Shown in pieces: positions 11,021 to 23,418 of a DNA stretch of 64,000 nt (its first letter is position 1; each line of letters begins with the position of its first letter). Under the pieces are notes generated by a model. It was given only the letters and a program-made list of their open reading frames with translations, was not told the DNA's origin and searched no databases. The stretch is from Symbiodinium microadriaticum (lineage: Eukaryota; Sar; Dinophyceae; Suessiales; Symbiodiniaceae): NCBI GenBank assembly GCA_001939145.1, contig LSRX01000061.1, positions 253,215 to 317,214 of the forward strand, given 5' to 3'. Made by a program: the position numbers and the translations under genes.

Positions 11021-11506
11021 GGTCTGCGGCTAGTGGCCATGCTTACCATGGCTCGTGCAGCTGATGCTTGCTTGATGCATTGTCACGAGTTTAGCTGGGG
11101 CTTGCGCGACTGCTGTTGCCCCAAATGCCCTGTGTTGCCATGGCTCGCTGAGCGGTGCGATGAAGCCTCGACTTCTTCGTATTGGGCCACGACTCCCGCA
11201 ACTGATACTGATGCTGCTTGTATTATAGGTAATCATTCGCCTGTGTTGGATTAGCGCTTGCGCAGCAGAGGGTAATGATAATCATGCCTGGGCCTAGCGG
11301 CTAGCGTTGTTGGTGTGATTTTATATGCAATCTCCACGGTACCTTGCACTCTGAACTCTGAGCTCTTCTACCATGAAGCAAGAATCGAAATTGCAAGGCC
11401 TCGGCCCATTGACCCGGCACACTAAATCCAGCCCAGGCATGTCCGAGTGTGAGTGCTGAAATCTAGCCCGAATTCTGAACCCTGTACCTCGGAATCCTCT
11501 ACAAAG

Positions 11507-11551
11507 ACTCGTCGACCCAGGTGGGGCCTTTTGCGAAGCTCAGGCGACAGG
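11507..11551 (+). CDS. Candidate 45-base exon
   Basis: C-rich array on the left and acceptor ctctacaaag. Reads DSSTQVGPFAKLRRQ, then GTGTTGGGG and a poly-G run. No family recognised. Confidence 0.3.
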
Positions 11552-11637
11552 GTGTTGGGGGGGGGGGAAATAAAGGAGCCTGACTTAGTGCGACACATCC
11601 CTTGAGAACACCCCGTAACTTGTAACATGAATCAATA

Positions 11638-11798
11638 ATGCAAACATACATACATTCATGCATACATGCATGCATACATACATACATGCCTCTATATATA
11701 TATATATATATATGATGTAGGGGCCGTAATAATTAGAATGGGGTTTNATACATATATATATATATATATGTATGTATATATATATATATATATATATG
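11638..11798. repeat. (CATA/CATG)n and (TA)n microsatellites
   Basis: acatacatacattcatgcat type tract, then TA runs at 11693-11713 and 11752-11798. A single N at about 11747 lies between them. Confidence 0.9.
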
Positions 11799-13574
11799 CG
11801 CATCCCTGATAAATAATGACCAGCATTATTCCATAGGGTTTGTTACCAAACCTCTACGAAGGAAAGTATCCAACACCTCATTCTGATTAATAAGGCCCCA
11901 TATCGGAGGGTGAATCAATCCTATGTGTTTGACAAGATTCAGCACCAAACGAGAAAAAAAAAGGTGTTCTTCTGGGTCCAAAACCTCATCGAGTCCAAAC
12001 CGTTTGTTTGTTGAATGTCGATGCTATCCTGAGCCTTGAGAGTTGCAGGACTGTTCGTCCGTTTGCCCAACCGTTTGGATGATTGAGTTTGCCGAGGGCT
12101 TGGCATGAGACTTTTCGGCGAGCGAATAGCTGCGGAATCATCTGATAACAGCAGGCACGTTTAGGTAGTCGCTTGCTTTCTTACTGTACACGAAAAAAAT
12201 GCGCAAAACATCTCCAAGGCTTCATGGCCACCTTGGTTCTTAGTAGGGAAGCAGGGAACGGGCCTTGACGTCCGTTATGGTAGTCATGTCCCCATTCCCG
12301 AAGAACAAGGGTGTAGTTTTAGTCCAGGGTGTTCCAGCGATGCAACAGGTGACCGTGATCGACCGCTTGCTGTGCCTCGGATGGTCAAGCTGGTACTTAC
12401 AAAGGAAACCCCCCCCCCCCCCCTTGAAAGGGCTTCTACTTGCGACTGAGTCCTTCAAGAAGGATTACAGTAGGCTCCTTTAGAACAAGATCTTACTTGG
12501 AACGGATTATGAGAAGCCCCTCAATGAGGATTAGACTAAGAAGCCGAATGCTATGACTCAATGACCCTTTTTGGGGGTGCTGCTACCGGAACCCAACCCT
12601 AAAAAGTCCCGAGCTTCAGTAAGTGGGTCTCGTCGACCCTGCAGGCATCAGGGTTCGGGCTTGGGATGTGGGGCTAGGGCCATGCCAGTCACAATGTTTC
12701 TGGTGCCATTCTGCTTGAGAGTGGCGATCTAAATCTCTGCCCATCTGTGGGTCCGGCGCTTCGTAGTTTCTGGCTAAAGGTCCTGGCTTCAGGGGTGGAC
12801 CGGGCTGAAGCTAAAAAAGAGATTTCAGAACACTCCAGACCCCGCTAGGCCAGACCCCCGGCTTTGATCCATAGCTTGTCAGCCCGCAGGAGGACATGTG
12901 AGGCTCTTACATGATGAAGAGAACCCGAAGCTCTAGACCATTCAAAGACCTTGAGCATCGTCAAAGGGTGTTTTGTTGTAAGTTGGGCAGCCAAGGGAGT
13001 TGCCACCTCCGTTGGTGGAGACACCACCCTCGCAGTGGTCTCCCATCCGCTGCTTGTCTACGACATGCATCTGGATCTCCAGGTTCTCCTCAAGAGCTGC
13101 TCCTCCATGCTGTTGTGTGTCCTGTCTGTGCCTGCTGGAATGTCTGAGGATGTTGTCAGAAGGACCATATTGCAGATGCCGTGAGACCAGGTATCGTTTT
13201 TGCCTTGTCTTGGGTTGACTGGATGCCGTTGGTATGAGAAATGTGGGGTCCTCTCGCTTTTGACGAGCTCAAATCGTGGCATATTTCACTGTAGTGCTGC
13301 TCGCCCTGAGGTTGGCCGCTTTATTTACATGGAGAGTTTGAGATTTTGACGGCATGAGTTGCGCCCGAAATCCTTAGCAAGACCCTGACGCGTGAATGCT
13401 GCTGAGGGGAGGACGACGGGTCCCATATAAAAGGAAACGCCCGGAGTTTAAATCGGCCATCCAGAACTCGAACCCAAAGCATCGAACTCTCACACGAACT
13501 AAGTATTCTCCTGCATCCTTTAAACCCTAAACCCTGAACCCCTAAACCCTAAACCCTAAAAGAATCGGAACCAG
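11799..13574. other. Stretch with two ambiguous open islands
   Basis: 12265-12405 (+) is open through VMSPFPKNKGVVLVQGVPAM up to a poly-C tract (12410-12423). 12951-13184 (+) is open, but all three reverse frames are also nearly open there, so strand cannot be decided. A C-rich array with intact CCCTAAA units lies at 13520-13562. Confidence 0.35.
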
Positions 13575-13633
13575 GTCGCCAAGATGCTGCGCTGCAATCA
13601 GATTGGGAGGCGATCGAAGCGCTGTACGGCAAG
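13575..13633 (+). CDS. Candidate exon directly after CCCTAAA array
   Basis: Array 13520-13562, then gaaccag as acceptor. Reads RQDAALQSDWEAIEALYGK, then GTGCTT at 13634. An amphipathic acidic helix with G/C-rich third positions. No family recognised. Confidence 0.4.
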
Positions 13634-14002
13634 GTGCTTTTGTTTTGAGGTTTACGGGCGTCGCAGAGTTTGAGCTTCGACTTGAGAGCCTTCAAGAGAT
13701 TGAAACATCCTGGAGTTGCATGAGAGTCCAAGCCCTGAATCCTGCGCCCGCAGTCGTAAGCGCTAAACGAGTTACAGGGATTTGGACCTGGCCTGGTTCA
13801 GACTTCAGTTTGGCGTGCAGGTAGGTGGGAACAGAAATTGGTACACACAGCCAAGGGCGGAGGAAGAACAGTATACTAATTCAGGAGGACGGAGATCGAC
13901 ATTTTCTCAAATCATGATATAGGCAAATGAGCAATACCTACAACCATGTACTTATGTCGTGCTGCCGTAGGTTTAAACGGTTAAACTTGTCTATGTTTCT
14001 AC

Positions 14003-14075
14003 CAGCATGCATGCATGCATGCATCCATGTTTGCCTGCAGATCTGCATGTCAGGATGCATGCATGCTGCATGCAT
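14003..14075. repeat. (CATG)n-related repeat
   Basis: gcatgcatgcatgcatgcat and dispersed copies of the same word to about 14075. Confidence 0.85.
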
Positions 14076-14539
14076 GCGTGGACGTGTGCCAATCTGTGCG
14101 AAGTGCCACGAGTTGCTGATAGGGCTCTGGAGTGCTGGTTTGCAGGCTTCTTATTCTTAGGGTTCGTTGTTCAAAAGAAGGCGTAAGCTGCACATCCAGG
14201 CGTGCAGACGAACCTCTCCAGATCACCGGCTGAACACACTGCAACACGCATTCCTTTGGATGCGCTCGTTCAGCCCTACATGCCCCAAAAAGAAAATTCC
14301 CGAATGTCTAAACCTCCAAGCCCCAAATCATGGAAGAGATCCACGACTTCATACCCAATTCGACACTTGGCCTTCAATGTCGGATGCAGAGGACATCATG
14401 TAACGATGTAAGACCAGTGCGTCTAAGAGCTTCAGGTCAAGGTGAAGGCCAAGCGTTCTTTGAAAAGGGGGGTGGCGAGAACCAACCTTCTGCACTGACT
14501 GGCTTTGCATTGTTTAGCCCATCTTGATTCAGAAACCCT

Positions 14540-14732
14540 TGCAAGCACTGGTGTTTCTCCACTTCCCACGCATGATGGCGTCCCTGGAACCAGCGCATCC
14601 GTTCGTCCCGGAGCATCCGTGGACCAACCACGATGACGGCAAAACGAGCGATCTTTCAATAGTGAAACTTGTGGCGCCAGTACTGCTGGTGGGGCCATTC
14701 GCTCCGGTGGTTTCTTTTGGACCCACCGTGGT
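14540..14732 (+). CDS. Possible coding island, product unknown
   Basis: Open through PAHPFVPEHPWTNHDDGK and then a hydrophobic end (APVLLVGPFAPVVSFG), stopping near GTTTGAGTG. The reverse strand is open for 96-121 codons over the same bases, so the call is weak. Confidence 0.25.
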
Positions 14733-15153
14733 TTGAGTGTGGGCTGGGGTTTTGCTGGTGAGGCAATACGCGAACAGTAACACTCTAAACAAGCCACACG
14801 GACCTTGTCGAAGCCGCAAAGACCCCAGAGAAATTCGACAGAGTCCCTTTACTGAAGCCGTAGGCTTGGATGAGCCTCACCGAGCCACGGCTTCCGGGGT
14901 TCCAGTTTCGGGCATCCACTCCGCGAGGAGTCTATAGAAACTCATGCAGACCGATGTGTGATCGTCGTGGAGGACGGATGTCATCTCAAGAAGGTTTAGG
15001 GCGTGGGCTTGAGCACAAGGGCTTTGTTTGGCGCTTCACCGGTATTGTAGGGGGCTTGAACCAGTCGTAATATTATTCCTTAGGCCTCCTTATGAACATA
15101 ATTCATATACTCCAACCCCCCCCCCCCCCACACCACACAATGAAGCCCTGCAG

Positions 15154-15214
15154 GCCAGACTGTGGACCGTGAATCCTAAGATCGGAAGCCTTCAGGCTCA
15201 TTGTCCTGTTGAGG
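15154..15214 (+). CDS. Candidate exon after poly-C tract
   Basis: Poly-C tract 15116-15129 and acceptor gaagccctgcag precede an open segment reading ARLWTVNPKIGSLQAHCPVE, which ends just before GTTAGGGTG. This matches the arrangement at 8416 (poly-C, AG, exon, GT). No domain recognised. Confidence 0.45.
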
Positions 15215-15419
15215 GTTAGGGTGCGAAGATTCACCCGGCTGCAACAAGCTTGAGAGTCTAAGTTTGGTGGTGCTCATAGGGTTTTTATTGGTTAGAGCTT
15301 AGGGCTTCGGTTTATGTAGGCTTCATGTCTGTATGGCTGAGGGTGGTGTTTTTTTGCATTTGCGCCCTGCCCCGGCGACTTGGGATGTATTTGGGGAGGG
15401 GGTGGAGCATGGTAGACTA

Positions 15420-15960
15420 GATAGATAGTCTAGTCGTTTCTATTGCATTCCATTATGCTATTTTCGGTTCTACTATATTGTACTACATTGTATTACTGTA
15501 TCTTTTCATACTATGCTTTGGTCAATGCAGTATAATGCAGTACCATTTAAACCAAAAGTTAAGATATTTTTGATCATATGAAAAGTAAATACAAGGACAG
15601 TACCATATACAACCGCATAATATAGTCTAATATATTATAACATCATGTGATATAGTATAGCAGAGTTTCCTATCATATCACATACGACAGCATAACATAA
15701 AGTGATGTAACACCATATCGTATAGTCATATAGTAGTTATATCATGGCACATAGAATCTTGTACAATGTAACACAATTCAATAAATAAATAATTAAATAA
15801 ATAAATATATATATATATACACACCGTATCTTGTAATATCAAATCATATCAGATATGGAATCGTACTACAATATAGTTAAGTATAACTTCAAAAAATTGT
15901 AATGCAGTGTTTCATACTGTATATCATATGATTTTATGTAGTATTACTCGTTGTTATTAT
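15420..15960. repeat. AT-rich degenerate pentamer-like region
   Basis: Recurring words tatagta, catatca, tagtata, tgtaata at roughly five-base phase, with a (TAAA)n/(TA)n run at about 15780-15820. GC falls well below the neighbours. Similar tracts occur at 18080-18190, 28330-28790, 46740-46820 and 63916-64000. Confidence 0.7.
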
Positions 15961-16399
15961 TCTGATTATGGTTATCACGTTTGCTATGTTTTTGTTGTCA
16001 ACATATGTGCTTCCTTGCTCTCCAACTCTTGAGGATCTGTCAGTGGTCATCCGCTTCGACAGCGCTGCCCCTTGACAGAGAATGCAAATGGCCTTGCCTC
16101 CTAACATTCTCGAGACGAAACCTGCATCAAATGTGCATGTATGCTTGCACCGTTGACCCTGGAAAGCCCTTCGAGTGCACAAGTTTGGCATCTGATCAGT
16201 GCGAAGTCGTGGCACCAGAAGCACTTCGCCAACATACGAGGCGTTGCAAGACCCGACATCTGGCTTTGACAGGTAGCTGCTAGCTATGCCTTCCAACCTG
16301 CTGCGCCGGAGGATGCTGATCGCATAGCCGTGCGGGCAGTTGGACCCAGCGTGACGACATGCTGCTTCGAATGCATCACATGGGCATTATAGATAATGA

Positions 16400-16430
16400 T
16401 AGATAGATTGATTGATTGATTGATGGATGG
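16400..16430. repeat. (GATA)/(GATT)n microsatellite
   Basis: gatagatagattgattgatt followed by gatggatgg. Confidence 0.9.
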
Positions 16431-17366
16431 TATCTATAGGAACTGTTTCCCGCTCCCTCCATTTCACAATGGTGTTCCGATTAGATAGGGCTTTCCTTTC
16501 AGACGATGGGTTTTCGTATTAGATAGGATTTGCCTATTAGACAATGGCTTTGTTTGTTGGATAGGCAGTGATTTTCCTTGAATGGGTTTACGTCCGCGTT
16601 AGAACTTGGCTGTTTTGTTAGTTGCACAACGATTTAGGGAGTTCCCATTTGAAGTGACTTGGTCTGGCTGAGGCTTCATGACCTAAAATCAGAAGCCATG
16701 AAGATACTGTAGTGTATAAATATGTTAAGCTATTGGTTCATGCGTTGGTTCGTTCACCTACTCATCGCTCTTATGCATAAGCATGCCCGTGTACCCATCG
16801 ATGCGTCAATGCGCATGTCTTCGCCGATGGGTTGTACAACCTCTGTATTGTGGATGCATACCCATTTGCAGATACATGTGTATAAACACGCACACATGCA
16901 AGCGCACGTTCTTGCATGCATATGAGCTTAAGTGCCCACAAGTGGTTCACTGCGTGTGTAAATCGGCGCTTGTTTTCGCAGTCGTTCAGGCTTCGATTTG
17001 TGTTGGGACAAGGTCGCCACGACAACAGATGTTTGTTTACAGATGGCCACATGATCCCGGAGCCTGTAAACCTTAAAACATCAGGGACTTTGCAGCTCAG
17101 GATCAAAGAGTGACATAATATGCCGGTTGAGTTTAGTGTTTAGCTGCACTGCCACTTCGTCTTCGGCTGCGAGTGCCATCGACGCCAGTACGAGCAGCAG
17201 CAGCACTAACACCACTGTTGGCAGCTGACTAAGGAATCAACCTCTTTGTTTCTCATCCCAGTGTATTCATGCAACGGTGCAACTCTTGGAGCTTAGACAC
17301 TGCTCCGGAACTTTGGACGTAGCTCGATGCGCAGGAACCCTTGAAACCCCTTAGCGGAAGCCCAAG

Positions 17367-17478
17367 TTCGGCTCGGGGTGCTGAGGGGATGAGGCGGTGG
17401 CGAGCGCATGCTTCGGGACCTTGCAGAGGCCGCGTGCATGATGTGGCCAGTTTCCGGATCACTCTGTTAATGGATTAT
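17367..17478 (+). CDS. Possible exon, product unknown
   Basis: Follows a C-rich patch (17331-17365). Open through GAEGMRRWRAHASGPCRGR to a GTACCA donor at 17479. The reverse strand is also open for 69 codons here. Confidence 0.25.
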
Positions 17479-17679
17479 GTACCAAGTAGATGATACCTAG
17501 GTAGCTGGAGGCTTTAAAGAGATGACTACTCAAGGATTGGATTTCGCAGATGAAGGCTCGGATTAGCTTCTTGTCTTGAATTGTCTTGATGTCAGAACTC
17601 AATTTCCAGCGAAGTAACTGACAACTGGCATCAGGATTTCAGGGCTGCAAACAATGTAATAAGGCTCGGGGAAGCGTTT

Positions 17680-17824
17680 GAGGGGAGACCTCCATGATTG
17701 GATTTTCAGCTTGAATGCGCCTGTCTCCTCACTCCGCCGCAGCATGTGGTCTTCCCTTCAGCAGTGCTTCTCTGGTGATTCCAGTGGTTCATCTAATATA
17801 CGCGTTGAAGACGGCACCCATCCG
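17680..17824 (+). CDS. Possible exon, product unknown
   Basis: Part of a 64-codon frame reading GDLHDWIFSLNAPVSSLRRS and ending near GTGTTTTG. C-rich array with clean CCCTAAA units follows at 17850-17965. Confidence 0.3.
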
Positions 17825-17849
17825 GGTGTTTTGACATCCAATCCAGTGC

Positions 17850-17965
17850 CAACCCTAAACCCCAAACCCTAAACCCCTTAGCCTTAAACCCCTTAACCCT
17901 AACCCTGTACCCTGCAATGCTGGCTTCGTCCTAGCTAGATGGGAGGCAAAAAACCCTAAACCCTG
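17850..17965. repeat. C-rich telomere-like array
   Basis: aaccctaaaccccaaaccct, ccttaaccctaaccctgta and similar words. Among the better preserved arrays in the left half. Confidence 0.8.
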
Positions 17966-18189
17966 GGCCCTAAACCTGAACCAGCTTCCCAACTTAGGAA
18001 TGTGGTCCGCTCAGGTTCCGAGGCGGAAGTCTTGGCGCTCTGGAGGCCGGTGGCACATCGACGGGTGCATCTACGCTGGGATTCTATTGTATCATAGTAC
18101 ATCCTAGTATATGTTTAGGATGTGTAGTATATCATAGCATCTTCTAGTATAGTATAGTACATGTTATGGCATATCATCGTGTATTATAG

Positions 18190-18279
18190 CTAGTTTCGGT
18201 GTTCACGGATTTGGGATATGGAAGAGTTGATCGGCTGCGCGAGTCGCAGCTCCAACCCGAGACACGAAGCCCTACACCT
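18190..18279 (+). CDS. Candidate 30-codon exon, GTAAGC donor
   Basis: After tattatag the frame is open for exactly 30 codons (ends LRESQLQPETRSPTP) to a consensus GTAAGC at 18280. The bordering AG and donor agree in phase. A second frame is also open in part of it. Confidence 0.35.
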
Positions 18280-18572
18280 GTAAGCCTTCGGCCTTCGAAT
18301 GGAAGCGGGCCCCTCTGATCCCCCCCAGGCCCAACGCCCCAAAAACTTGTTTCTAGGTTTGAGTTTGGGTCCTCTCACAGATCGCGCTGCTGCTCGTGCG
18401 TTGCAGGGAAGCTGAGCTTCTTTAGACCAAGAAACTTCCCTCCTTGAAGTGGTTAACATATGTTCATGTTCTTATTCGTTTTATTTTAGCTCTTCAGCCA
18501 GATGGGAACCTCGTACACACAATAGTTTTCAGGAAGCCTGAATCTCCAGCAGAAGTGAACCCCAAACCCTAG

Positions 18573-19019
18573 CAGCGGGAGAGGAAGCCTTCGTCAGCGT
18601 CTATAGTTACACTCTACAGCAACTTTGGCATCGTAAAACCTCCAGCATCGGTAGTGAACCAGAAAGTCGAGTCCTCGTTGCCCCCAACCTGGCTTGCCGG
18701 CTTACCCACAATCAAGGCCCCCTCCCAAACCCTGCTTCCATATAAAGCCCCAACTCTCATCAAGCACATTGAAAACCTTATAAACAGTAGAACCCTGAAC
18801 CCCGAAGCCCTAAGCCTTGCCCTCAATTTTTGTTTCCTCTGTCTTTCACTCTTGTCGCACCCTGACTTGCCTGATGATTCTAAACTTAACAGGTTTAGGG
18901 TGACGTTTATAGGGCTTAGGGACGATGGAATTAGAAACTTGCTGAGTAGGTGCCGGAGGCACCACTTCGAGAGGCAGTGCGTCTGCCAGTCTTGTCTTCT
19001 GGCCCCTGCAACCGCCTGA
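18573..19019 (+). CDS. 149-codon open frame without recognised domain
   Basis: Open from TAG at 18570, which also ends ccctag, an acceptor-like array end, to TGA at 19017. It begins QRERKPSSASIVTLYSNFG. The middle part reads through drifted telomere-like sequence (18780-18925), so only the first 120-160 bases are likely coding, if any. Another frame from 18950 (VPEAPLREAVRLPVLSS) is also open. Product unknown. Confidence 0.3.
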   Translation, partial: QRERKPSSASIVTLYSNFGIVKPPASVVNQKVESSLPPTWLAGLPTIKAPSQTLLPYKAPTLIKHIENLINSRTLNPEALSLALNFCFLCLSLLSHPDLPDDSKLNRFRVTFIGLRDDGIRNLLSRCRRHHFERQCVCQSCLLAPATA

Positions 19020-19099
19020 TACCATCAAGCGCGAGACCCCAAAACTAAAATCTCAATGTACGCTACTTTACAATTAAGTAAGGTATCGGGTTTATATGT

Positions 19100-19156
19100 A
19101 GCGATATATATATATATATATATATATAGATATAGATATAGAGAGAGAGAGAGCAA
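19100..19156. repeat. (TA)n(GATATA)(GA)n microsatellite
   Basis: Pure TA run, then gatatagatatagagagagag. Confidence 0.9.
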
Positions 19157-19236
19157 TATATACAGACACATAATTACATGTAAACCCCAAACCCTAAACT
19201 ACACTCAAATCTGATTCGCTTCCCTTTGTTTCGGAG

Positions 19237-19282
19237 GCCCTGCAGCTAGCCATGGCTGTTCGGCGCGCAGAGGAGCCGCTCA
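19237..19282 (+). CDS. Candidate exon with GC donor
   Basis: C-rich array at 19178-19200 on the left and G-rich array at 19285-19400 on the right. Between them, after gtttcggag, the segment reads ALQLAMAVRRAEEPL and ends at GCTGAG. GC donors are known in dinoflagellates. Short but well placed. Confidence 0.35.
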
Positions 19283-20499
19283 GCTGAGGCTTAGGGCTGT
19301 TTTAAAGGCTTTGAGGGTTTTGGGTTTAGGGCCTTTCTAGGGCTTTGAGGGTTCAGGTTGTCAGGAGTTCTTGGAAGTTTTAGGGTTTTCGGCTCACAGG
19401 CTATTTACCCAAAAGCCTAGCGCTAAACCTTAATAAACACTATTAAGGAAGGATTTGTTTCCACTCTGTGAAATGTCTTGAAGCTTTTCATTAAGGGGTC
19501 GGGACTCTTTGTAGAGGCTTTATTGGAGTATGTGTAGTTTCATTTGGCGGGCTTCTTCGAAGTCAGGGCTCTCTTGCACTATGTCTTTACTATAGTGTTC
19601 GGAATACTTGCCAATTGCATTCCTTCGGGCTCCTTATTATCTTAATAAAAGCAAACCCACCACAAAGATATTCAATTAGGCAAGGCCCACATGGCTGCGA
19701 AAGGGTTGCATCAACAACATAGACCCGAAGGGGACCCACATTTCGAGTAAGCCGAAATGCTTGCCATGAGTGTAGAGAGTAGGGTGCATCAGTGCTTTCC
19801 TGGTTTGCGGAGTTTGCGGTACATTGAACTTGTAGGACATGGGCCTGAGCGCTCGAGTTTGAGAGTTCTGAGTCCAGGTCCCGTCTCTCGCGATTGGGGG
19901 GTTCGGAGTTCGGAGTCTCATTGGTGTACTGGACAGGTCTGATTAAGTATCAGCAACGTCCCCTGACCGTTTTATGGAGTTTAGAATACTGTAATTTTCC
20001 TTGCCACGGGTACTGATGCCAGGGGGGCAAGCATCTTGTGCATGGACAGCATCCTACACACAACTCGGCCAAAAAAGCTGAATAAAGGCTCCCGGTACAG
20101 TGGAAAGCATCTTCGCATGTTATGCCGTAAGCCCTTAACCCTCCTCTTTTGACTCAGAGCTGCTCAAAATCAAAACAGCCTAGGAAAATATTCTAATGCA
20201 AAGCCTGTGATCCGTTGAACGTGCTTAATTGCCTGATGCCCGGGATCCTAAACCCAAAACCCCCTCGTTGTGACCCCTAGTCCTGGACTTATGATCTCAT
20301 GTGAAACTAAACGTTCATGCCGCCAAGGCCGTAGAACTATTATCGACCCATCTTTCCATCTATCTACACAATCTAACTACGGTGACAACTTTTAAGCAGG
20401 TGGAGGGTGGGCTTGGGCCACGAGTCACGGAGGTAGCATAAAAGATCTGTTTCAATCTCCGCAGATTTCAATGCATGTAAGTACCGTATGCGCACGTTT

Positions 20500-20524
20500 C
20501 GCACACACACACACACACACACAC
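20500..20524. repeat. (CA)n microsatellite
   Basis: Pure CA dinucleotides. Confidence 0.95.
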
Positions 20525-20700
20525 GTAGGTCCCGTCAGTGCCGGTTGTCGTCAACCTTCTGCAGTCCATCCTTCTTCTCTCACCTTGCATATAAACTAAA
20601 CATTATTAGTAGGGAGCTTGTGAAGCCTAAATAAAGATCAAGATTGTCAAATTCAGATGCCATGCAACACTCTTGCATGCTTATGAGAACCTCAAGGCCA

Positions 20701-21189
20701 TATATATATATATATATATATNNNNNNNNNNNNNNNNNNNNNNNNNNNNNNNNNNNNNNNNNNNNNNNNNNNNNNNNNNNNNNNNNNNNNNNNNNNNNNN
20801 NNNNNNNNNNNNNNNNNNNNNNNNNNNNNNNNNNNNNNNNNNNNNNNNNNNNNNNNNNNNNNNNNNNNNNNNNNNNNNNNNNNNNNNNNNNNNNNNNNNN
20901 NNNNNNNNNNNNNNNNNNNNNNNNNNNNNNNNNNNNNNNNNNNNNNNNNNNNNNNNNNNNNNNNNNNNNNNNNNNNNNNNNNNNNNNNNNNNNNNNNNNN
21001 NNNNNNNNNNNNNNNNNNNNNNNNNNNNNNNNNNNNNNNNNNNNNNNNNNNNNNNNNNNNNNNNNNNNNNNNNNNNNNNNNNNNNNNNNNNNNNNNNNNN
21101 NNNNNNNNNNNNNNNNNNNNNNNNNNNNNNNNNNNNNNNNNNNNNNNNNNNNNNNNNNNNNNNNNNNNNNNNNNNNNNNNNNNNNNNNN

Positions 21190-21227
<38 letters not shown>

Positions 21228-21239
21228 GTGTGTGTGTGT
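20701..21239. other. Assembly gap of N inside (TA)n, then (TG)n
   Basis: TA repeat 20701-20721, N from 20722 to 21189, then TA and TG repeats to 21239. The 193- and 244-codon frames across it consist of unknown residues and mean nothing. The repeat probably caused the gap. Confidence 0.98.
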
Positions 21240-21267
21240 TTATTTGTTTATTAATTTATCCCTTCAG

Positions 21268-21378
21268 CAAACTGAAGTTTCGGCACGTACAGAGCTATGC
21301 GTCCATTGCTCCTTCCACCTATTCCGCTATCTTCGTTGGTTGGCATCACGGAATCTCTTGATCTGCTTTGCATCCTGA
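21268..21378 (+). CDS. Possible exon after pyrimidine-rich acceptor
   Basis: Acceptor-like ttatcccttcag, then TEVSARTELCVHCSFHLFRY to a TGA at 21378. Could be a last exon. No family recognised. Confidence 0.3.
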   Translation, partial: QTEVSARTELCVHCSFHLFRYLRWLASRNLLICFAS

Positions 21379-21959
21379 TATATACATATATATATATATG
21401 AGAACATCCAACTCATTATTTTCGGAACAGGAGTTTCACACACGCACACACACGAAGAAGTAGGCCTCCTGCCGTGTTGAAGTCTTTTTGGTGACTTGAG
21501 AGATCTTCAGATGCGAATTGAGTTTCTGTTTTTAAGGTTTAGAGAAAACACCCTGACTGCCGCAGTTAGGGTTTTAAAGGTCAGTAGTATTCCAATGTCG
21601 ACGTATATAGGGGGGAGTCTTGTGCATTGACCACGTGGCCTCATGGCCAAGAAGGCACACTCCGAAGCCTCTCGGTGCATGTCCATCGTTTTAACATGTT
21701 TGACCATCCTTAGCTGTCGCCCTTAGGTTCTTTTCCCTTAGGTTCTTTTCCCCCTCCAGTCTAGCCCAACAACCCTGTTTTTCTTCTTTTCCCCCCCTCC
21801 CACCCACCCGCCCAGCCATAACCAGCCGTAAGTGCGGCAGTCGGGGCTGTTGTGTGCTGGGCTGGGCTGAGCTGGCTGGTGGGCTGGGCGGGTGGGGGCT
21901 GGGCTGGGAGATAGCCTAGCCAACCCGACCCCAACCTACCCACTTGCCCACCGACTGAT

Positions 21960-22325
21960 TTTGCCTGCTTATCTGCCTACCTACTTGCCTACCTGCCTAC
22001 CTGCCTACCTACCGGCCTTCCTGCCTACCTACCCACCTGCCTACCTTCCCACCTACTTACCAACTACTTATCGATTCATCCGTCCATCGGTCCATCCATC
22101 CATCCATCCATCTATCCATCTGTTTAATAATTTGGTGTCGATCGATCTATCTATCGAGCCGTCTATCTATTTGTGTGTTTGTAGGTCGTTCTATCTGCTT
22201 GTGCGTCTGTCTGGCTGTGTAACCATCTATTTATCGATCTATTTATCTCTGTCTATCTATCTACTTGTCTATCTATCTATCTATCTATCTATCTGTCTAT
22301 CTATCTATCTATCTATCTATCTATC
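21960..22325. repeat. Tetranucleotide tract: CCTA, CCAT then TATC
   Basis: ctgcctacctac units give way to catccatc and then a long tatctatc run. The 191-codon frame across it (YLPAYLPA-, SIYLSIYL-like) is low-complexity. A small coding-looking tail lies at 22354-22466 (QMPEAQRGGSRVPTPGSTTV). Confidence 0.9.
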
Positions 22326-22679
22326 AAACCACCGATCTTGGTTTGTGGGCACGCAGTGCAACATTGGACCTACTCAGATGCCTGAGGCCCAGCGCGGTGG
22401 ATCCAGGGTCCCTACTCCTGGCAGCACCACCGTCACAGTGGTTGGGCCTCCGCCAGGACCAGCATAATGAGCGCGTTTCTGGGTCGGGAGGCGTATGAGT
22501 AGAGCCCTTAACCCTATGCCCGTTTTCGTGCAGCCATAGCCAAACAAACACACACACACACACACAGACAGAGACAGACAGGCAGAGACACACCCATGGA
22601 GAGAGATAGATAGTGAGACAGGATGTGAAGGCTGTAGTAGGTCTGCAAGAGTGTTCGGAGCATGGTTTGTGTCTCTCGC

Positions 22680-23010
22680 AGGACCTTTCCTTGTTCCTGA
22701 AACCAAACCCCCCAAGCAGTGAACCGTGAACCCTGCAACCTTGAACCTCAAATCCTAGACCTGTACTCGAATTTCTATCAAACCTTATACACCCCCCCCC
22801 CCCCAAGCAGCAAGCCAATATTATATCCGTAGCTGAGGGCCGTACCTGCCCGACCCTTCGGATGTGGCCTGCAGAACCAGGAGCTTCTAGGAATGAGCCC
22901 ACGGACCCGAAACCCCAAACCCTAACTCCCAAGCCATAAATCCTAAACCCGAAACCCTATAGCCGGAACACCTCGAGCCCCCGAAACCCTGGGCCCGAAG
23001 CTATTTTTGT
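22680..23010. repeat. Long C-rich telomere-like array
   Basis: gaaaccaaacccccc, cgaaaccccaaaccctaact, cctaaacccgaaaccctata and others over about 330 bases, interrupted by a poly-C run (22791-22804). Confidence 0.75.
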
Positions 23011-23342
23011 TAATCCAAAGACCCCCGAAATGCCGGAAGTCTCTAAGACCAAATTAGGGGTATCGGCACCAAGAAGCCGGAGATGGATTCTTTTTTCGGG
23101 AGCTTACCTCAAGTTTCAAAAAGATTTATTGTTTGCTGGATGTCCATGTCCTTGTTATGTAGCTTGCAGTAAGTTCCTCGGTGATACAGGTCTTTGGACG
23201 TTCTGGAGTGTTTCCCTGCAGTGCGACCTCATCGCTCGGCGGGTGGGACAAAGCCCTAAAAGCCTGTAGAGCCACTCTGAAGCCCTAATTAAACCCTAAA
23301 CCCCACCCAGGAGACCCCAAGCACCACTCTGGAGTTCTTTAG

Positions 23343-23418
23343 CCCGCGCGATGTGGCAACTTGGTAGCGCCTGAGACCCAACCCCCTGAGTCCCAATTCG
23401 GCGAAGAGCGCACTGGGA
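23343..23418 (+). CDS. Candidate exon between opposed arrays
   Basis: C-rich array 23280-23330 and acceptor ggagttctttag on the left. Reads PARCGNLVAPETQPPESQFG. GTTTCAACGTTAGAGTTTGG follows (G-rich). Product unknown. Confidence 0.4.

Noticed and set aside
19757..19942. Leucine-rich repeat from FPGLRSLRYIELVGHG
   Set aside because: Lies in drifted G-rich array sequence with only one repeat-like unit.
20644..21378. 193- and 244-codon frames across the N run
   Set aside because: They consist of unknown bases plus TA/TG repeat translation; no information.
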